Source of the DNA: Siderastrea radians
Taxonomy: Eukaryota; Cnidaria; Anthozoa; Scleractinia; Rhizangiidae
Length of the DNA: 64,000 nucleotides
Reading direction: 5' to 3'
Assembly (NCBI GenBank): GCA_964017195.1
Contig: OZ024894.1
Span: 6,813,537-6,877,536 of the forward strand
The notes below the pieces were generated by a model. That model searched no databases. It was not told the DNA's origin and worked only from the letters and a program-made list of their open reading frames with translations. This document shows, one piece after another, positions 45,363 to 55,978 of this stretch. Made by a program: the position numbers and the translations under genes. Within the stretch, counting starts at the first letter, position 1. Each line of letters opens with the position of its first letter.

Positions 45363-45991
45363 TCTCGTATCAGCAAAGTATTTGTCTCCGGCGTAACGCG
45401 ACTTTACAGGAGCTCAAGTTGATGCGAAACCAGCTACAGCTAAACAAAACTGAAGTTTACCCTGAAATAATTATTTCACTTTGTCCATAAAAACCGCTGT
45501 CGTTACTGTTTTTAAGACCGTACATTTCCCTTGAGTGTTCCGAAACTAAGCAACCAACAAAATATTTGTATAGACTGGAAACGTTGCCATGGACCACGTC
45601 GTTAATTTTACTGAACAATCAGATGGCGTGGCTCGGACACCTTTGCAAAAACATCGGCGCATATACTCCTTTGTAGTCGCGCAGTGTTTAAATTAATATA
45701 AGAAACAAGTACTTGCAAATTAGATCGGTGAATTAGATAAATATGTTTGTAAATAAAACGACAGCCGCTCTTTCCCAGGAAACTTACAGCTTTACAACCT
45801 CAACAGATATACAAACGAATTCTCAAGGCGTATGGCCGCCTTGTTCAATGAAGTTGAATTATTTCGATTTAACTTTTCGTTTGTTTTTAGGCGTGAACAA
45901 GAATGTTGAATTTGTTTGGCCACCTCGATCAACATCGTGCAACCACAAGCTTACCATCCTCTGTTTGTGCGGTGTGCTGAAATTTCAGTAG
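44724..45991 (-). repeat. Duplicated first-exon/promoter block, proximal copy
   Basis: This block matches 55386-56690 over its length with substitutions and small indels, for example GGCTAACAACACTCAAAAAG, TGGTATCAAATT, CTTCTGCTTAGCGCGTCCCA and ACTGCCTGACTTCGAAATGC. It includes gene B's signal-peptide exon and the DNA upstream of it on the minus strand. Confidence 0.8.
45329..45362 (-). CDS. Gene B exon 1: signal peptide start
   Basis: ATG at 45362 opens MNPASLVTAVV plus one base, then GTAAG. It joins in frame to exon 2 to give a continuous hydrophobic signal peptide. A 34-nt twin is at 55945-55978. Confidence 0.8.
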
Positions 45992-46285
45992 GCCTTTTAA
46001 AACTGACGAAAATAAAATAGAAACTCATAAAATTGCTACCATATTGTTTAACTTTGTGTTTCTGTGTTTATTTTGCGCGGCGATCTGACTTTCATTTTGA
46101 AAACTTTGCTTTTGCGAGTCTCAATCCGCAAATTGAAAATAAACACAGAAAGATAGCAAAACAACATAGCAGCAATTTTGTGAGTTTTTATTTTATTTTC
46201 GTTAGTCTTAAAGGCATAAATTTCAGCTTTAGCTTTGCTAGTTTGATAAACCGATACCGGCCATTATAAATGCACAGCATCCCAC
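45992..46285. mobile_element. Palindromic MITE, copy 1
   Basis: ACGAAAATAAAATAGAAACTCA then TAAAATTGCTACCATATTGT pairs with ACAACATAGCAGCAATTTTG then TGAGTTTTTATTTTATTTTCG. A longer right arm continues to about 46285 (TAGTTTGATAAACCGATACC). The second copy is at 56689-56930. Confidence 0.75.
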
Positions 46286-46464
46286 ACAAACAGAGGGTGG
46301 TAATCCTGTAGTACAACAAACTTGTATTCGACAGTAGTGTTGAATCCGTTCGGACCCGGGCTGGACTCTAGCGTGCGCTTCTTGAACACACCTTCCCGAA
46401 GACGTTTCCGAAGCCTGACTACTCTGACTATGATCAAATACGCTTGAATAGTTTTGAACCACAC
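46270..46464 (-). pseudogene. Repeated coding-like segment (VEYKFVVLQDYHPLFVWDAV)
   Basis: The minus frame reads RLREGVFKKRTLESSPGPNG, FNTTVEYKFVVLQDYHPLFV, then WDAVH. A second copy at 63836-63980 keeps the same reading frame with mostly conservative changes. The family is not recognised. It abuts the MITE and the AAT microsatellite, so it is probably part of a dispersed element. Confidence 0.4.
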
Positions 46465-46485
46465 TATCGAACCAACCGTGGATAG

Positions 46486-46487
46486 AA

Positions 46488-46552
<65 letters not shown>
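46486..46552. repeat. (AAT)n microsatellite
   Basis: About 22 perfect units directly 5' of the retrotransposon fragment. Confidence 0.95.
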
Positions 46553-46553
<1 letters not shown>

Positions 46554-46558
46554 CATCA

Positions 46559-47158
46559 TGTGCAGAATGTGCGGAAAGGCACCAGAAAGCCCGGCTTGCT
46601 TACTTGCTGGCGTGCTGTTCATCGTTGGCGCAGACTAAGTATATGGACAGGCATAATGCTGCACTAAAAGTGCTGTTCTTTGAAATGCTGAGAGACCTCA
46701 AGCTTGCCGACTCTGTTCCTCCTTGGTACTCACGGGTGGAACCCAAACCGATGTACGAGTCAACAGACGCTCAAACATTCTGGGATGTGCCTGTTTACGC
46801 AGAACACACTTTCGTCCGAGCCAGCTGGGTGGATGCGCGATTTGTAGACCACAAGGTGAAGAGGGTGCTTGCTGTGGAAATGAGCTGTTCTTGGTTGGAC
46901 AATCGCGCGAGGAAGGACACTGAGAAGACAGAGAAGTACGAGCCATTGTGGTGGGAGCTTACCAGACAATACCCAGGCTACAAGATCGTACAGCTGAACG
47001 TCATCATGGACGTACTGGGGGGATGGTCCAAGGAGCTGAATGTCGAGCTGAATAAGATCTTTGGTGCGCGATCGAGTGATGTCCTGAAGAGGATGCAGAG
47101 GGCTGTGTTGTCCAGCTCCCTGAACATTGCGCGAACATTCAAAGTTATTACAAAGTGA
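46559..47158 (+). pseudogene. C-terminal part of a non-LTR retrotransposon protein (R2-like), frameshifted
   Basis: It begins with a CCHC-like CRMCGKAPESPA in one frame and shifts by one extra G near 46610 into an open frame to TGA at 47156. That frame has SLAQTKYMDRHNAALKVLFF, PPWYSRVEPKP, FWDVPVYAEH, VLAVEMSCSWLDNR and ARTFKVITK. This zinc-knuckle followed by a segment with a V-x-V-E-M-S-C motif is the layout of R2-type elements with a restriction-like endonuclease. The reverse transcriptase is missing: the copy is 5'-truncated at the AAT microsatellite. It is inactive. Confidence 0.6.
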
Positions 47159-48940
47159 CAGCCCGGGCCCTGATGCTATATTAGAGACAGAGAATAGTAT
47201 TAGTTTTACGCTTGCTTTAGTATCTCATTTTATTATATAAATTTTAGGCTTGCATTAGTTTTAGGATTCTTTTTATAGGATTCTTAAGTTTATACTAGTT
47301 AAAGTTTAGGATATTATCAACTTTTTCACTATTAAATTCCTGTAGAGCAACATAGGTCAAGCTTTGCGCCCTATGTGGCTAACTTTCTATGCATTTATAC
47401 GTTGTACACTGCGGATAATAATAATTTAGTATTTAAGAGACTTCGAACATTTTAGCGGCATTAGTGCTTTACACACGCTTTTTTTTATGGCAACGTCTAA
47501 TTTTGCGGCCCAGGCTGAGCCGAAAATGAATGTTTTTTTTTCTTCATGGTTTGACCCTGAAACGTTCTTAGCATGTTCTTACGTTACGTTGTATAGAATT
47601 TTAGAAAACTGACATAAACGTTACCAGGAAACCTTAAAAAGACCATGTTGCGCTGTATCATACCAAATCCCTTTGACACACATACCGTTGTTGTTTTATT
47701 TTTCTCAGCAAATTCACTTCATTACTTTTCCACAGTTCAGAATGAGAAGAAAATATAGCCTGAGCTCTACATTTAGCAAAAAAGAAAGAAAGAAAGAAAG
47801 AAAGAAACTGTGATTCGATAGAAATTCATGTCGTTCCTCTCACGATGTGTTTTTAGCTCGATGCAAGAACAGATGCAGAGCTGAATAAAACTGCTTTGTC
47901 TCTTAGTCTCAGTTTAGGTACGTTCTTAGTATGTTCTTAAAATTTGGGTGGATTTCAATCTCAACGTTCTTATAAAAAGAGGGTTCCTATAAAAAAGAGT
48001 ATATTCATTTTAGTAGAAGTGAGTTTTTTTTTTAATTAGCTGGCACAGGCTACGTTCGCACCCCGTGCACGCTATTTAGGGACATAGCATATAAACGTCT
48101 TGTACTGCTATAAGAACAATAACAATCATCATCATAATCATAAACATAAATTTTATTCGTGGGGCAATTTGTCGAGTAACGGGGAGCCCAGATTAGACCC
48201 ATTTCAAGAAACGGGCCGGATCTCTAGGCTCTCACTTGTCCTGTGTCCGCAATGAAAAAGGCGCCATGGGCGCCATGTCACGTGTTTTTATAGTATTACT
48301 TTAAAAAGCTAAACGATAAATTGAGATTAAACTGAAACTGTTAATTATGATTCCGTTTTGTTTGAGATTACTCCACGGACAGTTATGTAAAACTGTGGGC
48401 GATTTTGGCCGCAGATGGCTATAAGATAGAAACCGACTGGAACTTTAAAAAATTGGGCCAATTATTTTTAAACGTTTCTCTTGTTTCCTGGAAAAAAACG
48501 CTAGAAGCTAAATATGGCTTGTTCCTCATTACGAAATTCACTTGATATCTTTTTCTTGAAGCTTAGGAGCACATTGTGTGCCACAAAATGTATACTTCGT
48601 TTCATTTCCAGTACATTTTTGGCCCCGAAAAAACAAAAATCCCCTTGATGTAGTCCATTTAAGTTCTCATAAATAACATACCAAGGCGGAATGTGGTCTC
48701 GCATTTCCCTCGTTTTAATCGCTTTCAATTTTTGATCAAAAAAGCAAAATCGAACTGAATGTTTAATTATTTCTAAGCCAAGATAGAAAGAAGGTGTTGC
48801 CAAAGAACATCTCCTTGATGTTTTCTGCACCTGTAAGCGTGAAATACTTGCAACAGCTCCACACGATAAATCAGTCTATTACAACTAGCAGTTTCCTATT
48901 AACTGCAGATAATAATAAATAACACAATGAAGTGTCGGTG
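47159..48940. other. Retrotransposon 3' region and intergenic DNA
   Basis: The first few hundred bases are probably the 3' UTR of the R2-like fragment. An (AAAG)n array is at 47780-47806. The word ACGTTCTTAGTATGTTCTTA recurs at 47558, 47922 and 52935, and marks an unclassified dispersed repeat. No gene is seen. Confidence 0.4.
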
Positions 48941-48949
48941 AAGAGTGGT

Positions 48950-50430
48950 AGATAATTATTTACCTCGCCGCTTCGCGGCTTGGCAAATATTCACCCTATT
49001 CATATGGTCTGAATGGGGGGGTCCACATGTCGGTTGTCAGTTAAAATTTCATTACTTTGTCGGTTGTCAGTTAAAATTTTTTATCTTTGTCGGTTGTCGG
49101 TAGATCCCAGTTAATGAGTAAAAATGCAAGTAAATTATTCATATTTGTTATGTAATTCACGCAGTTTTAAGACCTAAACTCTATATAAAGTGTAAAACTT
49201 GTAATAATGCATCATCTGATTGCACCTGAACCTCGTTAACTGTGGTTTGTTTGAGCAACGTCATCGTTTATTCCACCTTATTTGTTTGCAAATCTAGTAC
49301 CAATAAAATCACCAAAGCTTTCATTCTAGATGTGAATTTGTTTTCCTGTCGATTACAGGGCACTGAAGCAATCAAGAGAGGTTAATTGGACAGAGAGCAA
49401 AACGCCCACTCTAGCCATTGGGATACGTAGATTGTTTTACGAAATTCCACAGAAAGCCTCTGCTAATATGTTGATTATTCCATCTTTTCTTATTAGCCTC
49501 TCCTAAGCCTCGTAAAAGTGTTCCATGATCGAATTCGTTCAGAAATGTCAACCGATTCCAAAGATCATTTTGGTTTTCAGTTGGCGAATTGCAGTGGCTA
49601 GCGCTGAGCCTGGGCTCATCATAACTTCGTCATCATCCCGGCACTTAGGAAATTTCTACTCAGACTGCCGGGCACGGTCTCAAATGGACTAGATGCCCCG
49701 CAGTCGGAAATTTGTATCACTTGGAATCGTTTGTCATTTCTGAACGAACATCGAACACTTTTACGAGGTTTAGGATAGGCTTTCTGACGAATTTCTTTCC
49801 AAATTTTCGACTGCCGGGCATTTAGTCCATTTGAGATCGTGCCTGGCATTCTCGGCAGAAATTTTCTAAAGTGTCAATTACATAGCATATTTGTTGTGAG
49901 CCCAGGCTCAGATATTTCTTCAACTAAAATACCAACAAGACTTTTGGAATCGCTTGGCATTTCTATTAGAACATCTAATACTCTCAAGCCGTCTGTATGA
50001 GCTCAGCAGGAAATTCTGAAATTCTACAGCAGGACGTCTCGTGGGCTCGATTACCAGCCGCTGTTCTGGAAATGAGCCCCCGCTCCTTCCCGAAAAGGAG
50101 GATCCCTGGGCCATAAAAAAAAATTTGATGACAGGAAATTCTATAATTAACTGAATTTGGAATTTAATGTGGTTACCTCTTGTGAAATAGAGCCCACCAA
50201 AGGATCTGGACATTTCCTAAGTTAGAAACAAATACAAAATGTTGTTCTTTCTGAATACAAACATCCCTACAATGTCGGATCATGTCGGTTGTCGGTTAGT
50301 ATTCTAGTACTGTCGCTAATCGGTAATTTTTTTCTCATTTTGTCGGTAGCCAGTTATATTTTTCGCCCTTTGTCGCTAGTCGGTTAACCCCATTCAGACC
50401 CTCTGTTCACCTCCACTTCGGTGAATAATT
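48950..50430. mobile_element. 1.5-kb element with TGTCGGTTGTCGGTT subterminal arrays
   Basis: ATAATTATTTACC at the left and the complement of GGTGAATAATTGT at the right are the tips, with GGTCTGAATGGGG mirrored at about 60 bases inside each end. Three copies of GTCGGTTGTCAGTTAAAATT lie inside the left end (49028-49115), and related GTCGGTTGTCGGTTA/GTCGCTAGTCGGTTA copies inside the right end (50283-50385). No transposase frame. Confidence 0.65.
49604..49911. mobile_element. Nested foldback element with CTGAGCCTGGGCTCA tips
   Basis: CTGAGCCTGGGCTCA at the left and TGAGCCCAGGCTCAG at the right are exact inverses, and each tip is itself nearly self-complementary. The inner arms pair imperfectly (CTGCCGGGCACGGTCTCAAATGGACTA against TAGTCCATTTGAGATCGTGCCTGG). 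It sits within the 48950-50430 element. Confidence 0.75.
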
Positions 50431-50483
50431 GTTAAATGTGGCGGGGCTTCTTTTTACAGGGTTACACTATTGTCGTCCTTTAC

Positions 50484-51440
50484 TTAAAGGTTATCTGTAG
50501 TGCCCAGTTGTCTCACACTTCCGAGCTGACAGCAAATGATCTTTTTGAGAGCTTGTCTGTTGCGAGCAAGCCTCCAGACAAATGCGAAAGGATCCAGAGC
50601 GCACTTCATGAACATCAAGTTAAGGCAAACTCGCTGCACAATAACGATGGCCTTGTATTTCTGGCATGGACCACAGTGCAACTGCAGGTGATAAGAAATA
50701 GTTGACAGAATCGCTGGCACGGTAGAGAAGACAACAAAAATAACCAAAACCCTGCGAAACTTGTTCATTTGAAGTTGCAAGAGTTTTCTGCCATGTTTGT
50801 TCGGTCCGGCTCGAAGATCCAATGACCTTTTTGTTTGGTTTTGAAAAGCTGTATAGAGTAATACGTAGGAAACAACAAGAAGGATTGAGTTTAAGGTCGA
50901 GTTCAAATGCAGGTCGATTTTCAAAACAGTATCTATAGGGACATTTACATGTGGCAAGATAGCAAACGTTAGAGCAATCAGTGAGATGATGGCGATGCAG
51001 ATTTTAGCGCGTTGCATTGTGATCCAAGACCTGTACTTTGCTGGTCGAAAAACCGCGATGAAGTTGTCGAAAGCCAGTGCAAAAACCATTCCAAAGGAAA
51101 TGTTAAGTGAAAGTAACGAAAACGAAGAGCCTACATTGGCGATTTCGAGCGATTGTTTTCGACCGAAGAAGTCGTTGTATTCTAGTGCTGCAAAAATCGG
51201 CGCTACGACCATTCCCGTTAAAACGTTTGCAGCTGACATTGTTAGTACAAGCAATGATGAGGGGTTACGAAAAGATTGCAGTGGATCCACAATACCTGTT
51301 ACGACCAGAAGACCATTACCTATAACCGTTACTGGAGATAAAATCATTTTATACACTGCAAAAATAAGCAGTTCTGGGCCTGCAGAGCTCAAAGTGCCGT
51401 TCAAGCCCTCTCTCACATTGGTGAAGTTCGACGCATTCAT
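50484..51440 (-). CDS. Class A (rhodopsin-like) G protein-coupled receptor, noncanonical
   Basis: A single-exon frame of 318 residues with seven hydrophobic segments (about 24-48, 60-84, 103-128, 144-164, 181-199, 229-250, 264-288). N-glycosylation sites are at N2, N5 and N14. TM1 has the class A GN pair (IGNGLLV, 41-42) and a CC pair sits after TM7 (303-304) as a possible palmitoylation site. Key positions deviate: the TM2 aspartate is N72, the DRY motif is DNF (125-127), NPxxY is DPFAF (283-287), and TM3 lacks the usual disulfide cysteine. It could be a cnidarian-type orphan receptor with unusual or constitutive coupling. The start at 51440 gives a typical short extracellular N-terminus. 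Confidence 0.85.
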   Translation of the reverse strand: MNASNFTNVREGLNGTLSSAGPELLIFAVYKMILSPVTVIGNGLLVVTGIVDPLQSFRNPSSLLVLTMSAANVLTGMVVAPIFAALEYNDFFGRKQSLEIANVGSSFSLLSLNISFGMVFALAFDNFIAVFRPAKYRSWITMQRAKICIAIISLIALTFAILPHVNVPIDTVLKIDLHLNSTLNSILLVVSYVLLYTAFQNQTKRSLDLRAGPNKHGRKLLQLQMNKFRRVLVIFVVFSTVPAILSTISYHLQLHCGPCQKYKAIVIVQRVCLNLMFMKCALDPFAFVWRLARNRQALKKIICCQLGSVRQLGTTDNL

Positions 51441-52836
51441 GAAGTCGGTGTCAATGTTTCAATGTCAAGTCTTTGCAAATCTTGAAAAATCAACGCTTGG
51501 AAAAAACTGAAAAGCGGACAGCATCAAAGCAAAACAGCTTTCATAGTCACTCTCGAGATTTCATCCAGAGACGCAAACGTTGGTACCACACACGATTGGG
51601 AAGCTTCAAAGAGTCATGTTACTTGACTCGGACGAAAGCCTGAGGTTCGAGTGAAGAATGATCTCGTTAAATGGCCTTTCTTAATTCAACATCCTTGCCT
51701 TAGGCAAATAAAGCTGACATGATAATATTCAACAATGATACAACTCCCGTCATTTAACCCGGAGTTTGTCAAAGAAAATTTTGGAACTCGTTATTAAAAG
51801 TGCGTACTTGTCTTGCACTGATCCACTAAACAACACCTGAAATATTGTGTTTAATAAAGCGGGTGTTTTGTTCTGAAAGGAAATTAAAACAGATCATTTT
51901 AATGAAGGACAAGTTGCAGTTTTGAAACCCGACGAATCGCGCAGAAGGTATTTATCGAGAAATTAAAAAAGAGAAAATAAGTTTGCCTTCGGAGTACTTT
52001 GACAGCAGTTAGTGGACAAGCATAATACACAGAAGTTGATCGTCAAATCAACACATGTCAGCGCTTTCAGAGATGAAAGATAATCAGCTGCCAGAGACAA
52101 TCCTCTCTTCGTCAACACGAGTGCACTTTGGTGCTTTGAGCGATAATTCTATTAAACCTCTGCCAATAGTTTGCGTGAAAAAACTGACATCAATTCACAG
52201 ATAGCTACTTATGACCAACATAAATCGCTCTTCAAGGGGAATTTCTCCTTGGTTAATTCAATAAAAATGAAATAAAAATGAGGTGTTTTAAAGTACGTGA
52301 AGCCAAGAGCTATATCTTTTGGGACTTAGGTGGTATTTGATTCAAAGTAAAGTAGTCTTGAGGAATTGCATGAAACAACGGAAACTCCTCGCTAAGTCAG
52401 CAAATGACAAAACCATTAATTAAGAGCTCGAGGAATCTTCTATGTACGAGTAAACAAAGCGAGAAATGGACAATGTAAATCTATACTCCTTCAACCGGAG
52501 TCGACTGGCCCTGATACAAGAAATACGTTTCGTACAAATTTGGAAATTGTTGCAGAAAGCTGAAACCGGTCCAACTTTTTGTGCACTGGTTTAAAAACAA
52601 AACTCCAGTTGCATGAGGGGATGCTACAAATAAAATGCGTGCGTGCTACGTGCAACATTTTTTACGGTACTCGTTACACGAAAAATTATTACTTTCAACA
52701 AGGTTTTAAAGAAGCCAATCTCAAGTGTTTGTCCACAGCTTGGTTGACCCAAGAGATGGGCGTCAGTTATTCCTCTAGTTCTCCGTCTGAGCAAACTACA
52801 CAACGGATAAACAGATTTTTTTGCACGTGCGTTTAG
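51441..52836. other. Upstream of the GPCR, no gene
   Basis: It presumably contains the receptor's promoter and 5' UTR. A partial copy of the 111-bp repeat is at about 51540-51600. Confidence 0.35.
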
Positions 52837-52871
52837 CCAGTAAGGTAAAACAGTTGGTTTTACCTTACTGG
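52837..52871. repeat. Perfect 15-bp stem-loop
   Basis: CCAGTAAGGTAAAAC, loop AGTTG, GTTTTACCTTACTGG. Fully complementary stem with a 5-base loop. Confidence 0.85.
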
Positions 52872-53091
52872 CATGGTTTGTTTATTTATTTCCTAAATTG
52901 TTTGTTTGTTTGTTTTTCGGCGAATTAAACCTGAAAACGTTCTTACGATGTTCTTAATTTTCGGGGTGAAGAATTATAACAAAATTGGCAACAATTCAAA
53001 AATGTCCTCACCAGGTTTCACCCTGAAAAACTCTCCACATAAGGAAGATTGACTGATATTCAGTTTATCTCGAGCGTGTCGACAAAAAAAA

Positions 53092-53166
53092 TTGAGTTCC
53101 CAACGGGAATCGAACCCATGACCTCCCGTACACCGGTCGGGCGTTCTAACCACTGAGCGGGTCTTG
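53092..53166 (-). repeat. tRNA-like sequence, SINE head or tRNA pseudogene
   Basis: On the minus strand GCTCAGTGGTTAGAACG resembles an A box, and GGTTCGATTCC (53116-53106) is a perfect B box of a pol III promoter, about 32 bases further on. The anticodon arm CCCGA-CCGGTGT-ACGGG has one mismatch and lacks the invariant U before the anticodon, and no good acceptor stem is seen. So a tRNA-derived SINE or pseudogene is more likely than a working tRNA. Confidence 0.6.
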
Positions 53167-53174
53167 TGTACTAA

Positions 53175-54765
53175 AGACATCTCTCCGTCGATATATCGGC
53201 CGACATGTCGGTCGATACTCGACCAATATATCGATTGACACTCGATCGATATCTCGACCGACCCTCGACCGATATGTCGATCGACACTCGGCCGATATGT
53301 TGGTCGATATCGGCGGCCTCTCGACCAACATGCATGTCGGTCGATACTCGATCGATAAGCCAACGACGCTCGACCGACACTCAGCCGATACCCTACTGAC
53401 ACTTGGTCGGCTCTCAGCGCTCTTTTCTCTACTCAAACTGCTATCGTTTGCGTTGCCCACCACATCGGCCGACATATCCCTTTAGTCAACAAGATCATGT
53501 TTACTTTAGACACAGTCGGTGGAGAATCCACCGACGCTATCGGATGACACTCGGCCGAAATCTCGGTTCAGTATTGTCCGACACCACCGGCCAAGACTCC
53601 GCCAATATCTCGGTCGAGTATTGACCGACACTATCGGCCGACACTCGGCCGATACTCGACCGACATCCCGGCCGACACTTATCGGGCGAGTATTGACCGA
53701 CACTATCGGCCGATACTCGACCGAGATCTAGGCCAACACTATCGACCGACATTCGGTCGAAATCTCGGTATTGACGGACACTATCGGCCGACACTCGGCC
53801 GATATCTCCGCCGATACTCGACCGATATCTTGTGCCGACACTATCGGCCGAAATCTTGGTCGAGTATTGACCGACACTATTGGCCGACACTCGGCCGATA
53901 TCTCGGTCGAGTGTTGACCGACACTATCGGCCGATACTCGACCGACATCTCAGCTGACACTATCGGCCGATATCTCGGTCGAGTGTTGACCGACACTATC
54001 GGCCGATACTCGACCGACATCTCCGCCGACACTGCCGACACTATCGGCCGACACTCGGTCGATAACTACGATGATACTCCAACGACATCTCGGCCGACAC
54101 TTAACCAATAACTCGGCCGATACTCAACCGACATCTCGGCCGACACTCGGCCGAAATCTCGGTCGACTTTTGACCGACACTATCGGTTGAGGCCCGGGCG
54201 ATATCTCAGCCAATACTCGACCGACATCTTGGCCGACACTATCGGCCGACACTCGGCCAAAATCTCGATCGAGTATTAAACGACGCTATTGGCCGACACT
54301 CCGTCGAAATCTCGGTATTGACAGACGCTATCGGCCGATATCTCGGTCGAGTATTGACCGACACTATCGGCTGACACTAGGCCGACATCTCGGCGGACAC
54401 TATCGGCCGACACTCAGTCGAAATCTCGGTCGAGTATTGACCGACAGTATCGGCCGATACTCGACCGACATCTCGGCCGACACTATCGGCCGACACTCGG
54501 TCGAGTATTGACCGACACTTTCGGCCCATATCTCGGCCGGTGCTCGACCAACATCTGGGCTGACACTCGGGCGAGATATCGACCGACACTTGGTCGAGCG
54601 TCAGTTGACACGTTCTACAAGTTGACAGACCGTCAGTCGCCACTATAGGTCGATACTTGGTCGGTATGTCGGTCTACGCTCCGCCGATACCTCGACCATT
54701 ACGTTACAATGAACTGTTGGCGGTATATCGGTCGACTGTCGGTGGTACATCGATCGACATTTGGT
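53175..54765. repeat. CpG-rich satellite of 12-bp units (TCGGCCGA core)
   Basis: About 130 units of 11-13 bp, mainly TCGGCCGAYAYC, TCGGTCGAGTAT and TGACCGACACTA. TCGGCCGA is self-complementary, so the array is rich in dyads. A higher-order order (GAGTATTGACCGACACTATC followed by GGCCGACACTCGG) recurs several times. Open frames in all phases are repeat artefacts. CpG density is far above the surroundings. Confidence 0.9.
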
Positions 54766-54779
54766 GGTATATTGTGTAT

Positions 54780-55385
54780 ATTGTCACCCAAAATCGCTCA
54801 CGTAAGTAAACGGTCAATCAATTTTTAGGTCCCAATGGTGTGTTTTTTTTTGTTTTTTTTTTTACCTTTTCGGACAAGGGGAGGGGTTTGCTTGTATCGG
54901 GTAAATTAATTGTTCGTGAAAATGTATAGTCATTCTTTTTCGATAAGCAACTACTCTGTAACACTCGAATAATTAAAAAAGAAAAACGCCAAAAAGTTAA
55001 AAATTAGCCTGTGTTAAGAGATTATCAGGTAAGCGAGTATATGCCTCTCAGATTATTTTTAGAATGTTCCAGTCCTCCGCGGATAATTTTACCTCGCGTG
55101 TTGCGTGAATATTTTCCTGGAGGATTCGCATGACTGAAGACTTTTGCTTGATACTTTTCTTTGTTTCGTGGCGGTGTCTTTTGAGCTCGAAGCCTTCGGC
55201 CTTTGCTTCGTTGAAGAAGCTTTCTTTTTCCTCGTGTTTCCCTCGTCCGAACTTTCGTAGGGGCAATAGCTGCAGCTTTCGAGAGCATCGCTTTCAATCA
55301 TCGAGGTCACACTGGGCGACTAAACGCCTCCGATAAGTTAGCAACAGCTTCAAGAGGCCGGGGCGTAGCTTGCCGGACGAAGGGC
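54780..55385. other. Spacer with no supported gene
   Basis: A T-rich run is near 54844-54862. Overlapping minus frames at 55025-55310 are Lys/Arg-rich but lack recognised motifs and look like chance. Confidence 0.35.
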
Positions 55386-55751
55386 TAACAACACTCAAAA
55401 AGTTCGTTTTGAAATCTCTTTACGGTGACCCATTTTCACTATATCAGAACTCATGATCAGTTGGTATCAAATTAGCGTATGTCACTCCTCCGGCACACGC
55501 AGTCCTTAGAAACTGACTCAACAAAGTTTATTTCGGACATGCCTAGTTCGTCTTTCAATATACATCCTTCTGCTTAGCGCGTCCCAGGTATTAAAAAGGG
55601 CATCACAAAAAGGCGCGTTTATTTTATAACTGCCTGACTTCGAAATGCGAAACTGTTTAAGAATGCATAGGTATCCTGCAAACGACATATCAAATGCTTA
55701 CACGTTATGGTTTGCTGATCACAACAGACATACCGCACGATCTGGAAGATT

Positions 55752-55937
55752 TATTTATCTATTCATTTATTTACCGTGTCAATGCTGAATATAAAGGACT
55801 GCGCTAAATATTAAAAAAAAGTAACAACTAGGGGGGAAATAATAAACATACAAAATGTGAACTAATAAATCATAGAGATAAAGCTTCCTTGAAAGACTCA
55901 AGCGATTTAGACAATGCTACTTGTCTGGACAGATTTG
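55752..55937 (-). mobile_element. Short retroposon insertion with 11-12-bp duplication
   Basis: The proximal copy shows the empty site (TCTGGAAGATTTGTACTT). In the distal copy the insert is bounded by CTGGAAGATTT at the left and CTGGACAGATTT at the right, a near-perfect target duplication. The left edge reads ATTTATCTATTCATTTATTT, i.e. an (AAAT)n-like tail on the minus strand. It is probably a SINE or a LINE 3' end. Confidence 0.6.
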
Positions 55938-55944
55938 TACTTAC

Positions 55945-55978
55945 CAACAAAAGCCTTCACAAGCGAAGCGGGTTTCAT
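55945..55978 (-). CDS. Alternative signal-peptide exon (gene B or a lost paralogue)
   Basis: ATG at 55978 encodes MKPASLVKAFV plus one base, then GTAAG: same length, phase and context as gene B exon 1. It could splice to gene B exon 2 as an alternative promoter/first exon, or be the stranded start of a lost tandem paralogue. No CUB exons lie between it and gene B's exon 1. Confidence 0.55.

Noticed and set aside
53092..53166. A functional tRNA gene
   Set aside because: Anticodon stem mismatch, no U33 and no clear acceptor stem; only the A and B boxes are good.
53205..54111. Multiple Ser/Asp/Arg-rich open frames on both strands across the satellite
   Set aside because: All are translations of the 12-bp TCGGCCGA array in different frames; none has a non-repeat core.
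55025..55310. Lys/Arg-rich minus-strand frames as a gene
   Set aside because: Three overlapping frames of similar length and composition, no motif and no splice context: low-complexity artefact.
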